In this document: piece by piece, positions 37,309 to 46,741 of the stretch
How positions within the stretch are numbered: the first letter of the stretch is position 1
Layout: the number at the start of each line of letters is the position of its first letter
Assembly: GCF_004139715.1 (NCBI RefSeq)
Contig: NZ_CP035544.1
Span: 620,001-684,000, forward strand
Length of the DNA: 64,000 bases
Direction of reading: 5' to 3'
From: Muriicola soli
GTDB taxonomy: Bacteria; Bacteroidota; Bacteroidia; Flavobacteriales; Flavobacteriaceae
The notes under the pieces: model-generated
Databases searched by the model: none
What the model saw: the letters and a program-made list of their open reading frames with translations, nothing else
Told to the model about the DNA's origin: nothing
Program-made: the position numbers and the translations under genes

Positions 37309-37662
37309 CTATAGATACCAATATGCCCAATACATCAGGCCAAACTGCAGTGGAATTCTAAGGATAAGGATCCATTTGGGAATTCCCGCACCTTCTTTTT
37401 CTCCTTTTAGCATATAGAAATGTACCAGGAGGAAGACCAATAGCATTAGGATAATTCCATAAATAGAAAATGCTATTGTCTGAGGGAAACAAAGGCCAAC
37501 GGCGAGGATGATCTCGGCTATCCCGCTGAGATAAACCAATTCACGATGATAGGGGAGGTAATTTGGCATAATGCGCAAATAAGCCCTGGGTTTAAGAAAG
37601 TGCATGATGCCTGCTATAAAGTACATAGCGGCCATTAGATAGAGGTGCCAGGGTTCAATCAT
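37309..37662 (-). CDS. DoxX-family membrane protein
   Basis: This 117-residue protein has four transmembrane helices, with the family start (YLMAAMYFIAGIMHFLKPRAY) and central GIAEIILAVGL. DoxX-like proteins are small inner-membrane subunits of varied and mostly undefined role. It lies downstream of htpG, but an intrinsic terminator separates them. Confidence 0.88.
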   Translation of the reverse strand: MIEPWHLYLMAAMYFIAGIMHFLKPRAYLRIMPNYLPYHRELVYLSGIAEIILAVGLCFPQTIAFSIYGIILMLLVFLLVHFYMLKGEKEGAGIPKWILILRIPLQFGLMYWAYWYL

Positions 37663-37673
37663 AGTGTAAAAAT

Positions 37674-37704
37674 AAAAAGATCGCCGGATTAGGGCGATCT
37701 TTTT
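37674..37704 (-). terminator. Intrinsic terminator of htpG
   Basis: AGATCGCC / GGCGATCT form an 8-base core stem (extended by A/T pairs), with a 7-base loop and a T-rich end on the minus strand, 19 bases past the htpG stop. Confidence 0.85.
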
Positions 37705-37722
37705 CTTCTGTTGATAAATAAT

Positions 37723-39609
37723 TTATTTCACCATCTCGTAACTGCGTTTGATGAAATTGGTGAGTGCTTCCCCTTTGAGGAGTCCTTTGGAAAGCCTCGC
37801 AAGATCGAGGGATTGATTGATGAGTCGATCCCTTTTCTTTGCTGTTTTTGTATTCAAAATTTCTCCTACGAGCTCGTGATTGGTATTCACTACCAGGTTA
37901 AACATGTCTGGCATGTTCCCCATACCAAACATTCCTCCGCCGCCGGTTTGCTGCATTTCTTTCATACGGCGCATAAATTCGGGTTCTGTGATGATAAATG
38001 GTGCAGCGTTGCTGTCCATCGTTTCAAGTTGTACGGTATACCCTTTCTCTCCAACCGCTTCTTCGATCTGGGTTTTTAATTTCTCCTTTTCCTCATCTGA
38101 GAGTTTGCTGATCTTGGTGTCATCTTTCTTGATGAGATTATCGAGGTGATCAGCATCTACTCGGGCGAATGATACTTTTTCTTTAGAGGTTTCCAATTTT
38201 TGAAGCAGATGTCCAACAATTGGCGAATCTAAAAGGAGAACTTCATAGCCCTGAGTTTTCGCAGCTTCAATATAACTGTGCTGTGCTTCTTTGTCAGAAG
38301 CGTACAAGACCACTAGTTTGTCGTCTTTGTCGGTTTGAGCAGGAGCTATTTTTTCTTTTAATTCTTCAAAAGTGAAATAATTACCATCTACGGTTGGGTA
38401 CAGGGCAAAGGCCTCTGCTTTTTCGAAGAATTTTTCTTCTGAAAGCATCCCGTACTCAATAACGATCTTGATATCATTCCACTTTGCTTCAAAGTCTTCG
38501 CGATTATCCTTGAAGAGCGAATTAAGTTTATCTGCCACCTTCCTTGAAATATATGAGGCGATCTTTTTAACTGCACTGTCTGCTTGTAGATAGGAGCGTG
38601 AGACATTTAAAGGAATATCCGGAGAATCGATCACCCCACGGAGCATGGTGAGGAATTCAGGAACAATGCCTTCTACATTATCCGTAACAAAGACCTGATT
38701 TTGGTATAACTGAATTCTGTCTTTTTGAATGTTCAGATCATTGGTGAGTTTGGGAAAGTAAAGAATCCCTGTCAGGTTAAAAGGATAATCCACATTGAGG
38801 TGGATATTAAAGAGAGGCTCTTCAAACTGCATGGGATACAGTTCCCTGTAAAATTTCTTGTAATCCTCTTCCTTTAAATCTGCCGGCTTTTTTGTCCAGG
38901 CCGGTTTTGGGTTATTGATAATGTCATCCACCTCTTTTGTAGGGGCAGGATCTTCTTCTTTAGCGCCTTCGGGCTTAGGTAAAGTCTCGGTACGAGTACC
39001 AAACTTGATAGGAATTGGCATGAACTTGTTGTACTTGGTCAGCAATTCACGGATTCGAGTCTCCTCCAGGAATTCTTCGGAATCATCAGCCAAGTGGAGT
39101 ATGATCTCCGTTCCCCTATCCTCTTTCTTTCCCTTTTTCAATGTAAATTCGGGCGTACCATCACAACTCCAGTGGGCGGCCGGTTCGTCTTGGTAGCTTT
39201 TAGTGTGTATTTCCACTTTTTTAGCCACCATAAAGGAAGAGTAAAAGCCCAGGCCAAAATGCCCAATGATACCTGAATCTTTCTCAGCATCCTTGTATTT
39301 ATCTAAAAACTCCTCGGCTCCTGAAAAGGCCACTTCATTGATATACTTCTTCACTTCTTCCTGTGTCATTCCAATACCCTGGTCTATGATGTGAAGTTTT
39401 TTACCCTTTTTATCGATTTTTACTTCAATTATTGGATGGCCGTACTCTACTTTGGCCTCTCCTATTGAAGTGAGATGTTTCAACTTCAGTGTTGCATCTG
39501 TTGCGTTCGATATTAATTCTCTAAGGAATATCTCATGATCACTGTAAAGGAATTTTTTAATCAGTGGGAAAATATTCTCTACAGAAACATTGATTTTACC
39601 TGTTGCCAT
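37723..39609 (-). CDS. htpG: Hsp90-family molecular chaperone HtpG
   Basis: This 628-residue protein assists folding of client proteins in an ATP-dependent cycle. The N-terminal GHKL ATPase site is clear: ELISNATDA, IDQGIGM and GHFGLGFYSSFMVA. The middle-domain catalytic-loop region (NVSRSYLQAD) and the C-terminal dimerisation part are present, so length is normal. It is transcribed alone and ends at a strong terminator. The upstream 362-base region holds no minus-strand promoter that I can define. Confidence 0.97.
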   Translation of the reverse strand: MATGKINVSVENIFPLIKKFLYSDHEIFLRELISNATDATLKLKHLTSIGEAKVEYGHPIIEVKIDKKGKKLHIIDQGIGMTQEEVKKYINEVAFSGAEEFLDKYKDAEKDSGIIGHFGLGFYSSFMVAKKVEIHTKSYQDEPAAHWSCDGTPEFTLKKGKKEDRGTEIILHLADDSEEFLEETRIRELLTKYNKFMPIPIKFGTRTETLPKPEGAKEEDPAPTKEVDDIINNPKPAWTKKPADLKEEDYKKFYRELYPMQFEEPLFNIHLNVDYPFNLTGILYFPKLTNDLNIQKDRIQLYQNQVFVTDNVEGIVPEFLTMLRGVIDSPDIPLNVSRSYLQADSAVKKIASYISRKVADKLNSLFKDNREDFEAKWNDIKIVIEYGMLSEEKFFEKAEAFALYPTVDGNYFTFEELKEKIAPAQTDKDDKLVVLYASDKEAQHSYIEAAKTQGYEVLLLDSPIVGHLLQKLETSKEKVSFARVDADHLDNLIKKDDTKISKLSDEEKEKLKTQIEEAVGEKGYTVQLETMDSNAAPFIITEPEFMRRMKEMQQTGGGGMFGMGNMPDMFNLVVNTNHELVGEILNTKTAKKRDRLINQSLDLARLSKGLLKGEALTNFIKRSYEMVK

Positions 39610-39763
39610 TTTCTAAATTTTTTAATTCTCCTTAACCGAAACAAAAAAAGTACCATTACCTCTTTAAGTGACAAACTGACATTTAATTCCTGAAATTCTC
39701 TTTGTACGATAACTTTAACAAATCTTTTTGTTTAAAAAATACAGAAATAAGATAAACATTATA

Positions 39764-39771
39764 TATATTTG
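39764..39771 (+). promoter_or_regulatory. Candidate -7 element for the putative small RNA
   Basis: TATATTTG matches TAnnTTTG. No -33 element at normal spacing is seen. Confidence 0.4.
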
Positions 39772-39776
39772 CTTGT

Positions 39777-39890
39777 GGTTACTTCAGAATCATTGCTATG
39801 AAAAAGTAATCTTGATTTTAGTAATCAGTTTGTTTATTAATTGGTTAGGTTGTTAGAAAGCGTGGTTACCGACAGGTGCCGCGCTTTTTT
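39777..39890 (+). ncRNA. Candidate small RNA (~110 nt) ending in an intrinsic terminator
   Basis: A promoter-like TATATTTG is followed by about 110 bases with no protein gene, then a G/C-rich terminator hairpin with a T-run, 80 bases before the next ATG. The octamer GTGGTTAC occurs twice (near 39775 and 39862) and AGTAATC twice in between. The size recalls flavobacterial RNA motifs, but I cannot match it to one. Alternatively, this is only a leader ending in an attenuator. Confidence 0.35.
39857..39890 (+). terminator. Intrinsic terminator with no gene directly upstream on its strand
   Basis: AAAGCGTGGT / GCCGCGCTTT form a 10-base stem (two G-T wobbles) and are followed by T residues to 39890. 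The gene on the left is on the other strand, so it most likely ends a small RNA. Confidence 0.7.
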
Positions 39891-39941
39891 AATTTATCCC
39901 TAATTCTCAAATAATTAACAGTATTATAGTTTAAATAATAA

Positions 39942-39949
39942 TAAATTTG
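39942..39949 (+). promoter_or_regulatory. Candidate -7 element for the TetR gene
   Basis: TAAATTTG lies 22 bases before ATG 39972. Confidence 0.45.
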
Positions 39950-39971
39950 CTTAAACAAAAAAGCTCTAATT

Positions 39972-40631
39972 ATGGCAGCGAAGAAATCCACTAAAACGGA
40001 CTTGGAGAAAAAAATAGTCTCGGCCTACATGACATATGTGCTGGAACATGAAAAAAGACCCGTTTCAGTATATAAATTTTGTAAGACCATCGATACCACC
40101 GAAGAAGAATTCTACAAACATTTCGGCTCTTTGGAAAGTTTGCAGAAAAGCATCTGGACAATGTTTTACAAAAATAGCATCGAAGCCCTTGAGAAAAATA
40201 AAGATTACCAACAGTACAGCAATAAAGACAAGATGCTGTCCTTTTTCTTTACATTCTTTGAGATCTTAACTCTCAACCGAAGTTATGTGCTATTTAGTTT
40301 GCAAGAACACAATTATATGTTCAGGCAAATGGAGCAATTAAAACAATTAGGCCCATTGATCAAAGATTTTGCTAAAGATTTGATCGAGGACGGAAATGCC
40401 GAGAAACCATTTAAAATCTCACAACACAGTCCGTCCCTTTTCTCTGAAGGTGCATGGCTGCAATTTCTATTTTTATTAAAATTCTGGAGTGAAGATTCAT
40501 CGCCAGGATTTGAAAAGACCGATGTGGCAATTGAGAAATCAGTACAAACTGTCTTTGATGTTTTTGACAATACACCCTTAGACAGTATACTCGACTTTGG
40601 TAAATTTCTCTATAAAGAAAATATGGCGTAA
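39972..40631 (+). CDS. TetR/AcrR-family transcriptional regulator
   Basis: This 219-residue protein has a basic N-terminus and a helix-turn-helix around residues 10-55 (SAYMTYVLEHEKRPVSVYKFCKT, EFYKHFGSLESLQKSIW), the TetR DNA-binding layout. The C-terminal domain is helical and aromatic-rich. It is followed after 27 bases by the ABC1 kinase gene on the same strand, so the two are likely an operon; this pairing suggests a lipid- or quinone-related signal, but no ligand can be named. Confidence 0.88.
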   Translation: MAAKKSTKTDLEKKIVSAYMTYVLEHEKRPVSVYKFCKTIDTTEEEFYKHFGSLESLQKSIWTMFYKNSIEALEKNKDYQQYSNKDKMLSFFFTFFEILTLNRSYVLFSLQEHNYMFRQMEQLKQLGPLIKDFAKDLIEDGNAEKPFKISQHSPSLFSEGAWLQFLFLLKFWSEDSSPGFEKTDVAIEKSVQTVFDVFDNTPLDSILDFGKFLYKENMA

Positions 40632-40658
40632 GAAGCCTGATCCCTCGAAAAGCAAAGC

Positions 40659-41966
40659 ATGAAGACGATTGATAAAATTCCGACAGGAAAAATTGAAAGA
40701 GCCGGTAAACTGGTAAAGACCGGGGTTAAGGTAGGAGGGAACTACGTCAAATACTACAGCAAAAAGCTGGTCAAAGGTGAAAGCTCAAAGGAAGAGCTGA
40801 ATGAAAACAATGCTTCGGATATTTACGACGGACTAAAAAGTCTGAAAGGAAGTGCACTAAAAGTTGCACAAATGTTGAGTATGGAAAAGAATCTGCTCCC
40901 CAGGGCTTACGTTGAGCGTTTTTCTCTTTCCCAGTTTTCTGTACCGCCCTTGTCTGCTCCCCTAGTGCGGAAGACATTCAACAAATACCTGGGATCTTAT
41001 CCGGAAGACATCTTTGATTCGTTTGAACAGGACTCTATCAATGCTGCCAGTATAGGACAGGTCCACAGAGCTGAAAAAGAAGGTAAAAAACTAGCCGTAA
41101 AGATCCAGTACCCCGGAGTAGCAGAGAGTATTTCTTCGGATCTCGCTCTTGTAAAACCAATCGCAACCCGGATGTTTAATCTGCAGGGAAAGGATTCCGA
41201 AAAATACTTTAAAGAGGTCGAGGACAAACTGCTGGAGGAGACCAACTATATCCTGGAGTTAGAACAGAGTCAGGAAATCTCCAGGGCTTGCCGGCATATT
41301 CCGAATATCGTTTTCCCCACCTATTACAAAGACCTTTCCAGTGAAAAAATATTGACAATGGATTGGATGGAGGGGACTCACCTCAGCGAGTTCGCCAAAA
41401 CACCATTTTCAGCTGAAACAGGAAATCAACTGGGTCAGACCCTGTGGGACTTTTACATGTATCAGATGCACGGCCTACGGAAAGTACACGCCGATCCGCA
41501 TCCGGGAAATTTCCTGATTAGCGAAGATCACCGTCTAATTGCGATCGACTTTGGATGTGTCAAGGAAGTGCCGGATGAATTCTATATCCCGTATTTTGAA
41601 CTTGCGCAAAAAGAGGTCATCGAGAATGAGGAGTTGTTTGAAAAGAAGTTAGAGGAACTCGAAATACTCACTCCCATAGATACTTCAGAAGAGCGTAAAT
41701 TTTTCAAAGCCCTCTTCAAAGAACTACTCACTTTGTTTACCCTGCCTTTTCAGCAGGAAAATTTCGACTTTGGATCTGATGAATTCTGGGAACGTATAGC
41801 AGACCTGAGTCAGCAATACTCCAAGGACGAGCATATCCGAAAGATGAATGGCAACAGGGGATCAAGGCATTTTCTCTATATCAACAGAACATTTTTTGGC
41901 CTGTATAATCTACTGCACGACCTGAAAGCGAAAGTGGTGGTTAACGCCTATAAAAAATACTTATAA
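40659..41966 (+). CDS. ABC1/UbiB/COQ8-family atypical kinase
   Basis: This 435-residue protein belongs to the ADCK/UbiB family, linked to quinone and lipid homeostasis. The A-rich nucleotide loop (NAASIGQVHRAEK), the lysine motif KLAVKIQYPG, the catalytic HADPHPGNFLI and IDFGCVK are intact. The family KxGQ motif near the N-terminus reads KVAQ (ALKVAQMLSME), with Ala for Gly. It is downstream of a TetR regulator and probably cotranscribed. Confidence 0.92.
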   Translation: MKTIDKIPTGKIERAGKLVKTGVKVGGNYVKYYSKKLVKGESSKEELNENNASDIYDGLKSLKGSALKVAQMLSMEKNLLPRAYVERFSLSQFSVPPLSAPLVRKTFNKYLGSYPEDIFDSFEQDSINAASIGQVHRAEKEGKKLAVKIQYPGVAESISSDLALVKPIATRMFNLQGKDSEKYFKEVEDKLLEETNYILELEQSQEISRACRHIPNIVFPTYYKDLSSEKILTMDWMEGTHLSEFAKTPFSAETGNQLGQTLWDFYMYQMHGLRKVHADPHPGNFLISEDHRLIAIDFGCVKEVPDEFYIPYFELAQKEVIENEELFEKKLEELEILTPIDTSEERKFFKALFKELLTLFTLPFQQENFDFGSDEFWERIADLSQQYSKDEHIRKMNGNRGSRHFLYINRTFFGLYNLLHDLKAKVVVNAYKKYL

Positions 41967-41975
41967 ATAATCCAT

Positions 41976-44435
41976 TTAACGGGTCCCTTCTTCGGTATCA
42001 GCACCTTTGTTTTTTACGTATTTTTCTAGCCATTGATCTTGTTCCCACAAGAGGTGAAGTATACTCTCTTTAGCGCGGTATCCATGACTTTCTTTTGGGA
42101 GCATTACTAAACGCACGGTGGCACCAAGGCCTTTTAATGCATTGAAATAACGTTCACTTTGCATGGGATATGTTCCTGAATTATTATCGGCCACCCCATG
42201 CACCATCAAAAGGGGTGTTTTCATCTTATCGGCATGCATAAAAGGAGACATGGTGTAATAGACTTCCGGTGCTTCCCAGTAATTTCGTTCTTCACTTTGA
42301 AACCCGAAAGGCGTGAGCGTTCTGTTATAGGCTCCGCTACGGGCTATCCCTGCCGCAAAAAGATTAGAATGGGAAAGTAAATTCGCTACCATAAAAGCTC
42401 CATAGCTGTGGCCGCCAACCGCAACACGGTTACGATCTATATAACCCATAGCGTCTACTGCATCAATAGCGGCCTTTGCATTGGCAACTAATTGCTCCCT
42501 AAAGGAATCGTTGGGTTGCTCTTCTTCTTCCCCAATAATGGGAAAGGCGGCATCGTCTAAAACTACGTACCCTTTGGTAACCCAATATACCGGTGAACCC
42601 CAATAGGGATATGTAAATTCGTTTGGATTTTGCGTATTCTGCGAGGCACTGTTTTTATCCTTGTATTCTCTGGGATATGCCCATAAAATCATGGGCATCT
42701 TTTCACCTGAATTCTTATCATACCCAAGCGGTAGATACAAGGTTCCGTTTAATTCTAGTCCGTCTTCCCGCTTATAGGTGATTACTTCCTTGTGAACATC
42801 CTTAATACTTTTAAAGGGATTTTCGAAAAAAGTTAATTGAGTAGGACCTTTCCTTTTCTTCAGATGTTTGAAATAATAGTTCGGATATTCACTTTTAGAC
42901 TCTATGCTCACCAGCAATTCATCCTTCACGACATTGTAATCCCTGAGATCTTCTTTTTTGTCAGTTAATTTTGATTCATAAAGTCGGACAGTTTCAAGCG
43001 ACCTCAGATTTAATTGATCCACGAATGGGAACTGCCCTTTATCTGTGTAGCCATCCCCGAGTAGAAAGGCATTGTTTTTATTATCAATAGAAAGAACGCT
43101 ACTGCCGTTTTTGTTTGATTTCATGACAAAATATCCCGGATTGCTATAGGCGTCCTGATAATTTCGATCAAAAAGGATAGCCGGTTTTTTTTCCGGTTCG
43201 GAGGGATCAAAAACATAGGTCTTAGTGTTTCTGGTATTCCACCAATAGTCTGTGGCGATGGCAACATTATCAGTCCCCCACATAATATTGCTAAATCTAT
43301 TTATGGTTTTAAGGACGAGGTTTCCTTTCCCGGTAAATGGGGCTTCCAGTAAATAAACTGCATCCCTGAATGGTGCTTTAACCTCAGGATCCCCCTCATC
43401 TAAGGCCTCAACGTACATCAAGGTGGCATCCCGGTCTGCACGCCAGCTAAGATCGCGCATTCCTTTTCGCTCGGCCATAAATCCTTTTGGAAGATCTTCG
43501 ATCAACGGAACTTCCAGGAGCGTGGTGACCAAATCCCCATCCTGACTAAAAATGGTAGTTGCGGAGGGAAATCGGTAATAGGGAACCAAATAGGAGAACG
43601 GTTTTTCAATAGTCGTTACCATCACATAGGATCCGTCAGGGGAAAAACTGATGTTTCTATACATGGCTGCGGGCTTCCATAAGGAGCTGCTGCCATCAAG
43701 GGATACCCGGTGCAATTCGGATAAGGCGAGTTGTTCAAAGTTGAATTCGTCTGACGGATTCGTCAGCAGATCCTGGTAAGTTCTATTTTGGGCCTTCTTC
43801 CCGTCATTAGTGGAAATAGTAGGGCCTTCAGGAACCGCAGATGCCTGGTCAATAAGGGCCTGTCTGGAAGCGGGTAGCATTTTAACCAAAAGGGCATCAC
43901 CGCTTTTGAACCAGTTGATGACATCTCTGAGATTAGCATTTACCCCGGCCTCTGTGATTTTTTTTACAGTGGCTGTCGGAATATCCAGTACCCATACCTC
44001 CACACCTTCAGGAGTAGTATTGGTTACCGCTACCTTGGTTTCATCCGGGGAAAAACTGAAATTGGCCAGGCGGGGGTTTTCGGGGAGTCCCCTGACCTGA
44101 ATTACTTCCTTATCGGAAGTGGACTTTACTTTTATATTGTTGTAATAATTCGTTCTGCTGCCAATATTGGTAACCGGATTGATGCGCAACCCTGCCAGCC
44201 TCAACTCAGCTTCAGATAATTCCTGAATGCTTTTATACGGATCTCTGTAAAGTAACAGCATGTATTCGCCATTCTCTGTTACCTGGACAGATGGAGCTAA
44301 TGGTGCATTGACCAAATCCAGGATTTCTTTTGAGGGTTTTTGATAGCTCAGTTTTTCCTGTGCCGATGAAATGGTCAGGGCAAAGGTGATGAAAGAAAGA
44401 AAGATGGATTTCAAGAGTGAATTTACTGGTTTCAT
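41976..44435 (-). CDS. S9-family (prolyl-oligopeptidase-like) serine peptidase, exported
   Basis: This 819-residue protein has a signal peptide (SIFLSFITFALTISSAQ). The N-terminal ~540 residues form a beta-propeller (repeated FSPDETKVAV, FSPDGSYVMV). The C-terminal alpha/beta-hydrolase domain has the nucleophile motif GGHSYGAFM, the acid in HGVADNNSGT and the His in KESHGYRA. It is likely a periplasmic aminopeptidase or oligopeptidase; glutamyl-type specificity is possible but cannot be told. Transcribed alone; its stop is 9 bases from the convergent ABC1 gene. Confidence 0.92.
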   Translation of the reverse strand: MKPVNSLLKSIFLSFITFALTISSAQEKLSYQKPSKEILDLVNAPLAPSVQVTENGEYMLLLYRDPYKSIQELSEAELRLAGLRINPVTNIGSRTNYYNNIKVKSTSDKEVIQVRGLPENPRLANFSFSPDETKVAVTNTTPEGVEVWVLDIPTATVKKITEAGVNANLRDVINWFKSGDALLVKMLPASRQALIDQASAVPEGPTISTNDGKKAQNRTYQDLLTNPSDEFNFEQLALSELHRVSLDGSSSLWKPAAMYRNISFSPDGSYVMVTTIEKPFSYLVPYYRFPSATTIFSQDGDLVTTLLEVPLIEDLPKGFMAERKGMRDLSWRADRDATLMYVEALDEGDPEVKAPFRDAVYLLEAPFTGKGNLVLKTINRFSNIMWGTDNVAIATDYWWNTRNTKTYVFDPSEPEKKPAILFDRNYQDAYSNPGYFVMKSNKNGSSVLSIDNKNNAFLLGDGYTDKGQFPFVDQLNLRSLETVRLYESKLTDKKEDLRDYNVVKDELLVSIESKSEYPNYYFKHLKKRKGPTQLTFFENPFKSIKDVHKEVITYKREDGLELNGTLYLPLGYDKNSGEKMPMILWAYPREYKDKNSASQNTQNPNEFTYPYWGSPVYWVTKGYVVLDDAAFPIIGEEEEQPNDSFREQLVANAKAAIDAVDAMGYIDRNRVAVGGHSYGAFMVANLLSHSNLFAAGIARSGAYNRTLTPFGFQSEERNYWEAPEVYYTMSPFMHADKMKTPLLMVHGVADNNSGTYPMQSERYFNALKGLGATVRLVMLPKESHGYRAKESILHLLWEQDQWLEKYVKNKGADTEEGTR

Positions 44436-44639
44436 AGGGTTCTGTATGTGGTAAGAAAGGTACTAAAATTACTCATAATAATTCTAGAGCCAAAAGGGGA
44501 TTTGATCTATAATTATCCCTGAGTACTTAATCTTTTATGCATTTGCTAGGAAGGCTTGTTCAGAATGGGTATTTTAGAATAACGAAACTGAACAAAGGCC
44601 GGGAGTACTCTTTTTGGCCCTAAAGAAAATCTGCCATTT

Positions 44640-45647
44640 ATGTACAATTCTAGAATATCGGGTCTGGGCTTCTATGTACCCGAAAATGTAGTGACCAATG
44701 ACGATCTTTCCAAGCTAATGGATACGAATGATGCCTGGATTCAGGAGCGTACCGGAATCAAGGAAAGAAGGCATGTAGTCAGGGGAAAGGATACCACGAC
44801 CTCTATGGGGGTTAAAGCAGCCAAAATTGCTATTGAAAGAGCAGGAATCGACAAAGATGATATTGATTTTATTGTTTTTGCCACGCTGAGTCCGGATTAC
44901 TACTTCCCCGGCCCGGGAGTTTTGGTGCAACGCGACCTCGGCCTAAAAACCGTTGGGGCCCTGGATGTCAGAAATCAGTGTTCAGGATTTGTCTACGCCG
45001 TATCTGTGGCAGATCAGTACATCAAAAGTGGTATGTATAAAAATATACTGGTGATAGGATCAGAATTGCATTCCGGAGGTCTCGATTTTACAACCCGGGG
45101 TCGTGGTGTTTCCGTTATTTTTGGTGACGGTGCCGGTGCTGCCATCCTCACCCGTGAAGAGGATACCAAAAAGGGGATTCTTTCCACGCATCTTCATTCG
45201 GAAGGGCAACATGCAGAAGAGCTTTCTTTGCTCGCTCCCGGAATAGGACACCGTTGGGTCACTGATATTTTGGAAGACGACGACCCTGATGATGTTTCCT
45301 ACTACCCATACATGAACGGGCAGTTCGTATTTAAAAATGCGGTAGTTCGATTTGCAGAGGTAATCAAAGAAGGATTGCAAAAGAATGAACTGAAAGTCGG
45401 GGAAATAGACATGCTGATCCCTCATCAAGCCAATTTGCGTATCTCTCAATTTATCCAGAAGAAGTTCGGACTTTCCGATGATCAGGTTTATAACAATATC
45501 ATGAGTTACGGAAATACGACCGCGGCTTCCATCCCAATTGCCCTTTCGGAGGCCTGGGAAAAAGGAAAGATCAAGGAGGGCGATCTTGTAGTTCTCGCTG
45601 CTTTTGGCAGTGGCTTTACCTGGGGAAGTGTGATAATCAGGTGGTAA
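44640..45647 (+). CDS. fabH: 3-oxoacyl-[acyl-carrier-protein] synthase III
   Basis: It condenses acetyl-CoA (or branched acyl-CoA) with malonyl-ACP to begin fatty-acid synthesis. The 335-residue thiolase-fold protein has the triad Cys114 (NQCSGF), His262 (PHQAN) and Asn292 (YGNTTAAS). In Bacteroidota such enzymes often use branched primers. An insertion with acidic residues (LEDDDPDD) lies before PYMNGQ. Bacteroidota carry several FabH paralogues, so this may not be the main one. Followed by a PNPOx-like gene 15 bases later. Confidence 0.9.
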   Translation: MYNSRISGLGFYVPENVVTNDDLSKLMDTNDAWIQERTGIKERRHVVRGKDTTTSMGVKAAKIAIERAGIDKDDIDFIVFATLSPDYYFPGPGVLVQRDLGLKTVGALDVRNQCSGFVYAVSVADQYIKSGMYKNILVIGSELHSGGLDFTTRGRGVSVIFGDGAGAAILTREEDTKKGILSTHLHSEGQHAEELSLLAPGIGHRWVTDILEDDDPDDVSYYPYMNGQFVFKNAVVRFAEVIKEGLQKNELKVGEIDMLIPHQANLRISQFIQKKFGLSDDQVYNNIMSYGNTTAASIPIALSEAWEKGKIKEGDLVVLAAFGSGFTWGSVIIRW

Positions 45648-45662
45648 TGCAATAGTCGACCC

Positions 45663-46208
45663 ATGGGTAGAACCTTCCAAAAAATAGGACAGCGCCATCG
45701 AGAATTCATTGAAAAACAAAAGGTATTCTTTGTGGCCTCGGCCATGGATGAAGGGCACATCAATTTGTCCCCTAAAGGGATGGATTCGCTGAGGGTGTTG
45801 AGTGAGAAAAAGGTAATTTGGCTGAATCTCACAGGGAGTGGAAATGAAACGGCTACACATATTGTCAGGAATCCAAGAATAACCCTGATGTTCTGTGCAT
45901 TTGAAGGTCCACCTCAAATATTACGCCTCTACGGCCAGGCAAAAGTATACCATCCACATGATGTGGAATTCAGCACACTGTATTCTAATTTTGAAGAGAT
46001 TCCTGGTAGCAGACAGGTTTTTGAGGTCAATGTAGACCTGGTTCAAACCTCATGTGGTATGGGCGTGCCATTATTGGAATACCAGGGAGAGAGGGATGAT
46101 CTGGTGGCCTGGGCTGATAATTTAGGAGAAGAGGGACTAGCAGAATATAAAAAGAAAAAAAACACAAAAAGTCTGGAAGGACTCTCCACCGGTATATTTG
46201 GTAAGTAA
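45663..46208 (+). CDS. Pyridoxamine 5'-phosphate oxidase-like flavin-binding protein
   Basis: This 181-residue protein has the split-barrel FMN-binding layout (FFVASAMDEGHINLSPKG, KKVIWLNLTGSGNETATHIVRNPRITLMFCAF). Substrate residues of true PdxH are not evident, so it is probably a general FMN-dependent reductase or flavin binder. It lies 15 bases after fabH and ends at a strong terminator, so the two form a short operon. Confidence 0.88.
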   Translation: MGRTFQKIGQRHREFIEKQKVFFVASAMDEGHINLSPKGMDSLRVLSEKKVIWLNLTGSGNETATHIVRNPRITLMFCAFEGPPQILRLYGQAKVYHPHDVEFSTLYSNFEEIPGSRQVFEVNVDLVQTSCGMGVPLLEYQGERDDLVAWADNLGEEGLAEYKKKKNTKSLEGLSTGIFGK

Positions 46209-46210
46209 AC

Positions 46211-46239
46211 AAAACCCCGGTACTGATACCGGGGTTTTT
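46211..46239 (+). terminator. Intrinsic terminator of the fabH-PNPOx operon
   Basis: AAAACCCCGGTA / TACCGGGGTTTT form a perfect 12-base stem around CTGA and end in T, three bases after the stop. Confidence 0.9.
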
Positions 46240-46375
46240 ATCATTGTTAAGCTGCACTAAACACTAACCATTAACTTTAAAAATACAGCGTCTCAATGAC
46301 ATTTAGTTACATAAAAGACGAATTCAAATCTCATACGTTACACTTCTTAACACACTTTAACACGGCATCAACCTT

Positions 46376-46738
46376 ATGAACAAAACACTTGTTTTTGGAG
46401 CGTCTTTAAAACCATATCGCTACAGCCATGTAGCTATAAAAAGATTGGTGGAGGCCGGCGAAGTAGTAGTAGCATTTGGGTTGAGGGAAGGTTTAGTTGC
46501 CGGGGTTCAGATTGAGACTCGTTTAGACAGGTTTGAGCAGATTGATACGGTTACACTCTATATGAATCCCAAAAGGCAGAAACAGTTCTATCAGGACATC
46601 ATAAACCTGCATCCCAGACGGGTCATTTTTAACCCGGGAACTGAAAATCCTGAATTCTATAACCTCCTCAGGGAAGCAGGAATTGAGGTGGAGGTGGCCT
46701 GTACGCTTGTTTTATTGTCGATAGGGCAATACAATTAA
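46376..46738 (+). CDS. CoA-binding (YccU-like) domain protein
   Basis: This 120-residue protein is a Rossmann-type CoA-binding domain as in succinyl-CoA synthetase alpha (TLVFGASLKPYRYSHVAIKRLVEAG, RVIFNPGTENPEFYNLLREAGIEVEVACTLVLL). Such stand-alone proteins are of unknown function. It converges on the symporter gene with a 3-base gap. Confidence 0.87.
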   Translation: MNKTLVFGASLKPYRYSHVAIKRLVEAGEVVVAFGLREGLVAGVQIETRLDRFEQIDTVTLYMNPKRQKQFYQDIINLHPRRVIFNPGTENPEFYNLLREAGIEVEVACTLVLLSIGQYN

Positions 46739-46741
46739 AAA

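Larger units (their letters stand above)
39610..39971. other. 362-base region between htpG and the TetR gene
   Basis: No protein gene is seen. It holds a promoter-like element (39764), a terminator hairpin (39857-39890) that may bound a small RNA, and a -7-like element before the TetR gene (39942). The sequence is very A/T rich apart from the hairpin. Confidence 0.5.

Noticed and set aside
45060-45917. Long 285-codon open frame opposite fabH
   Set aside because: It is antisense to a clear fabH gene and a PNPOx-like gene, with no recognisable domain, so it is a shadow frame.
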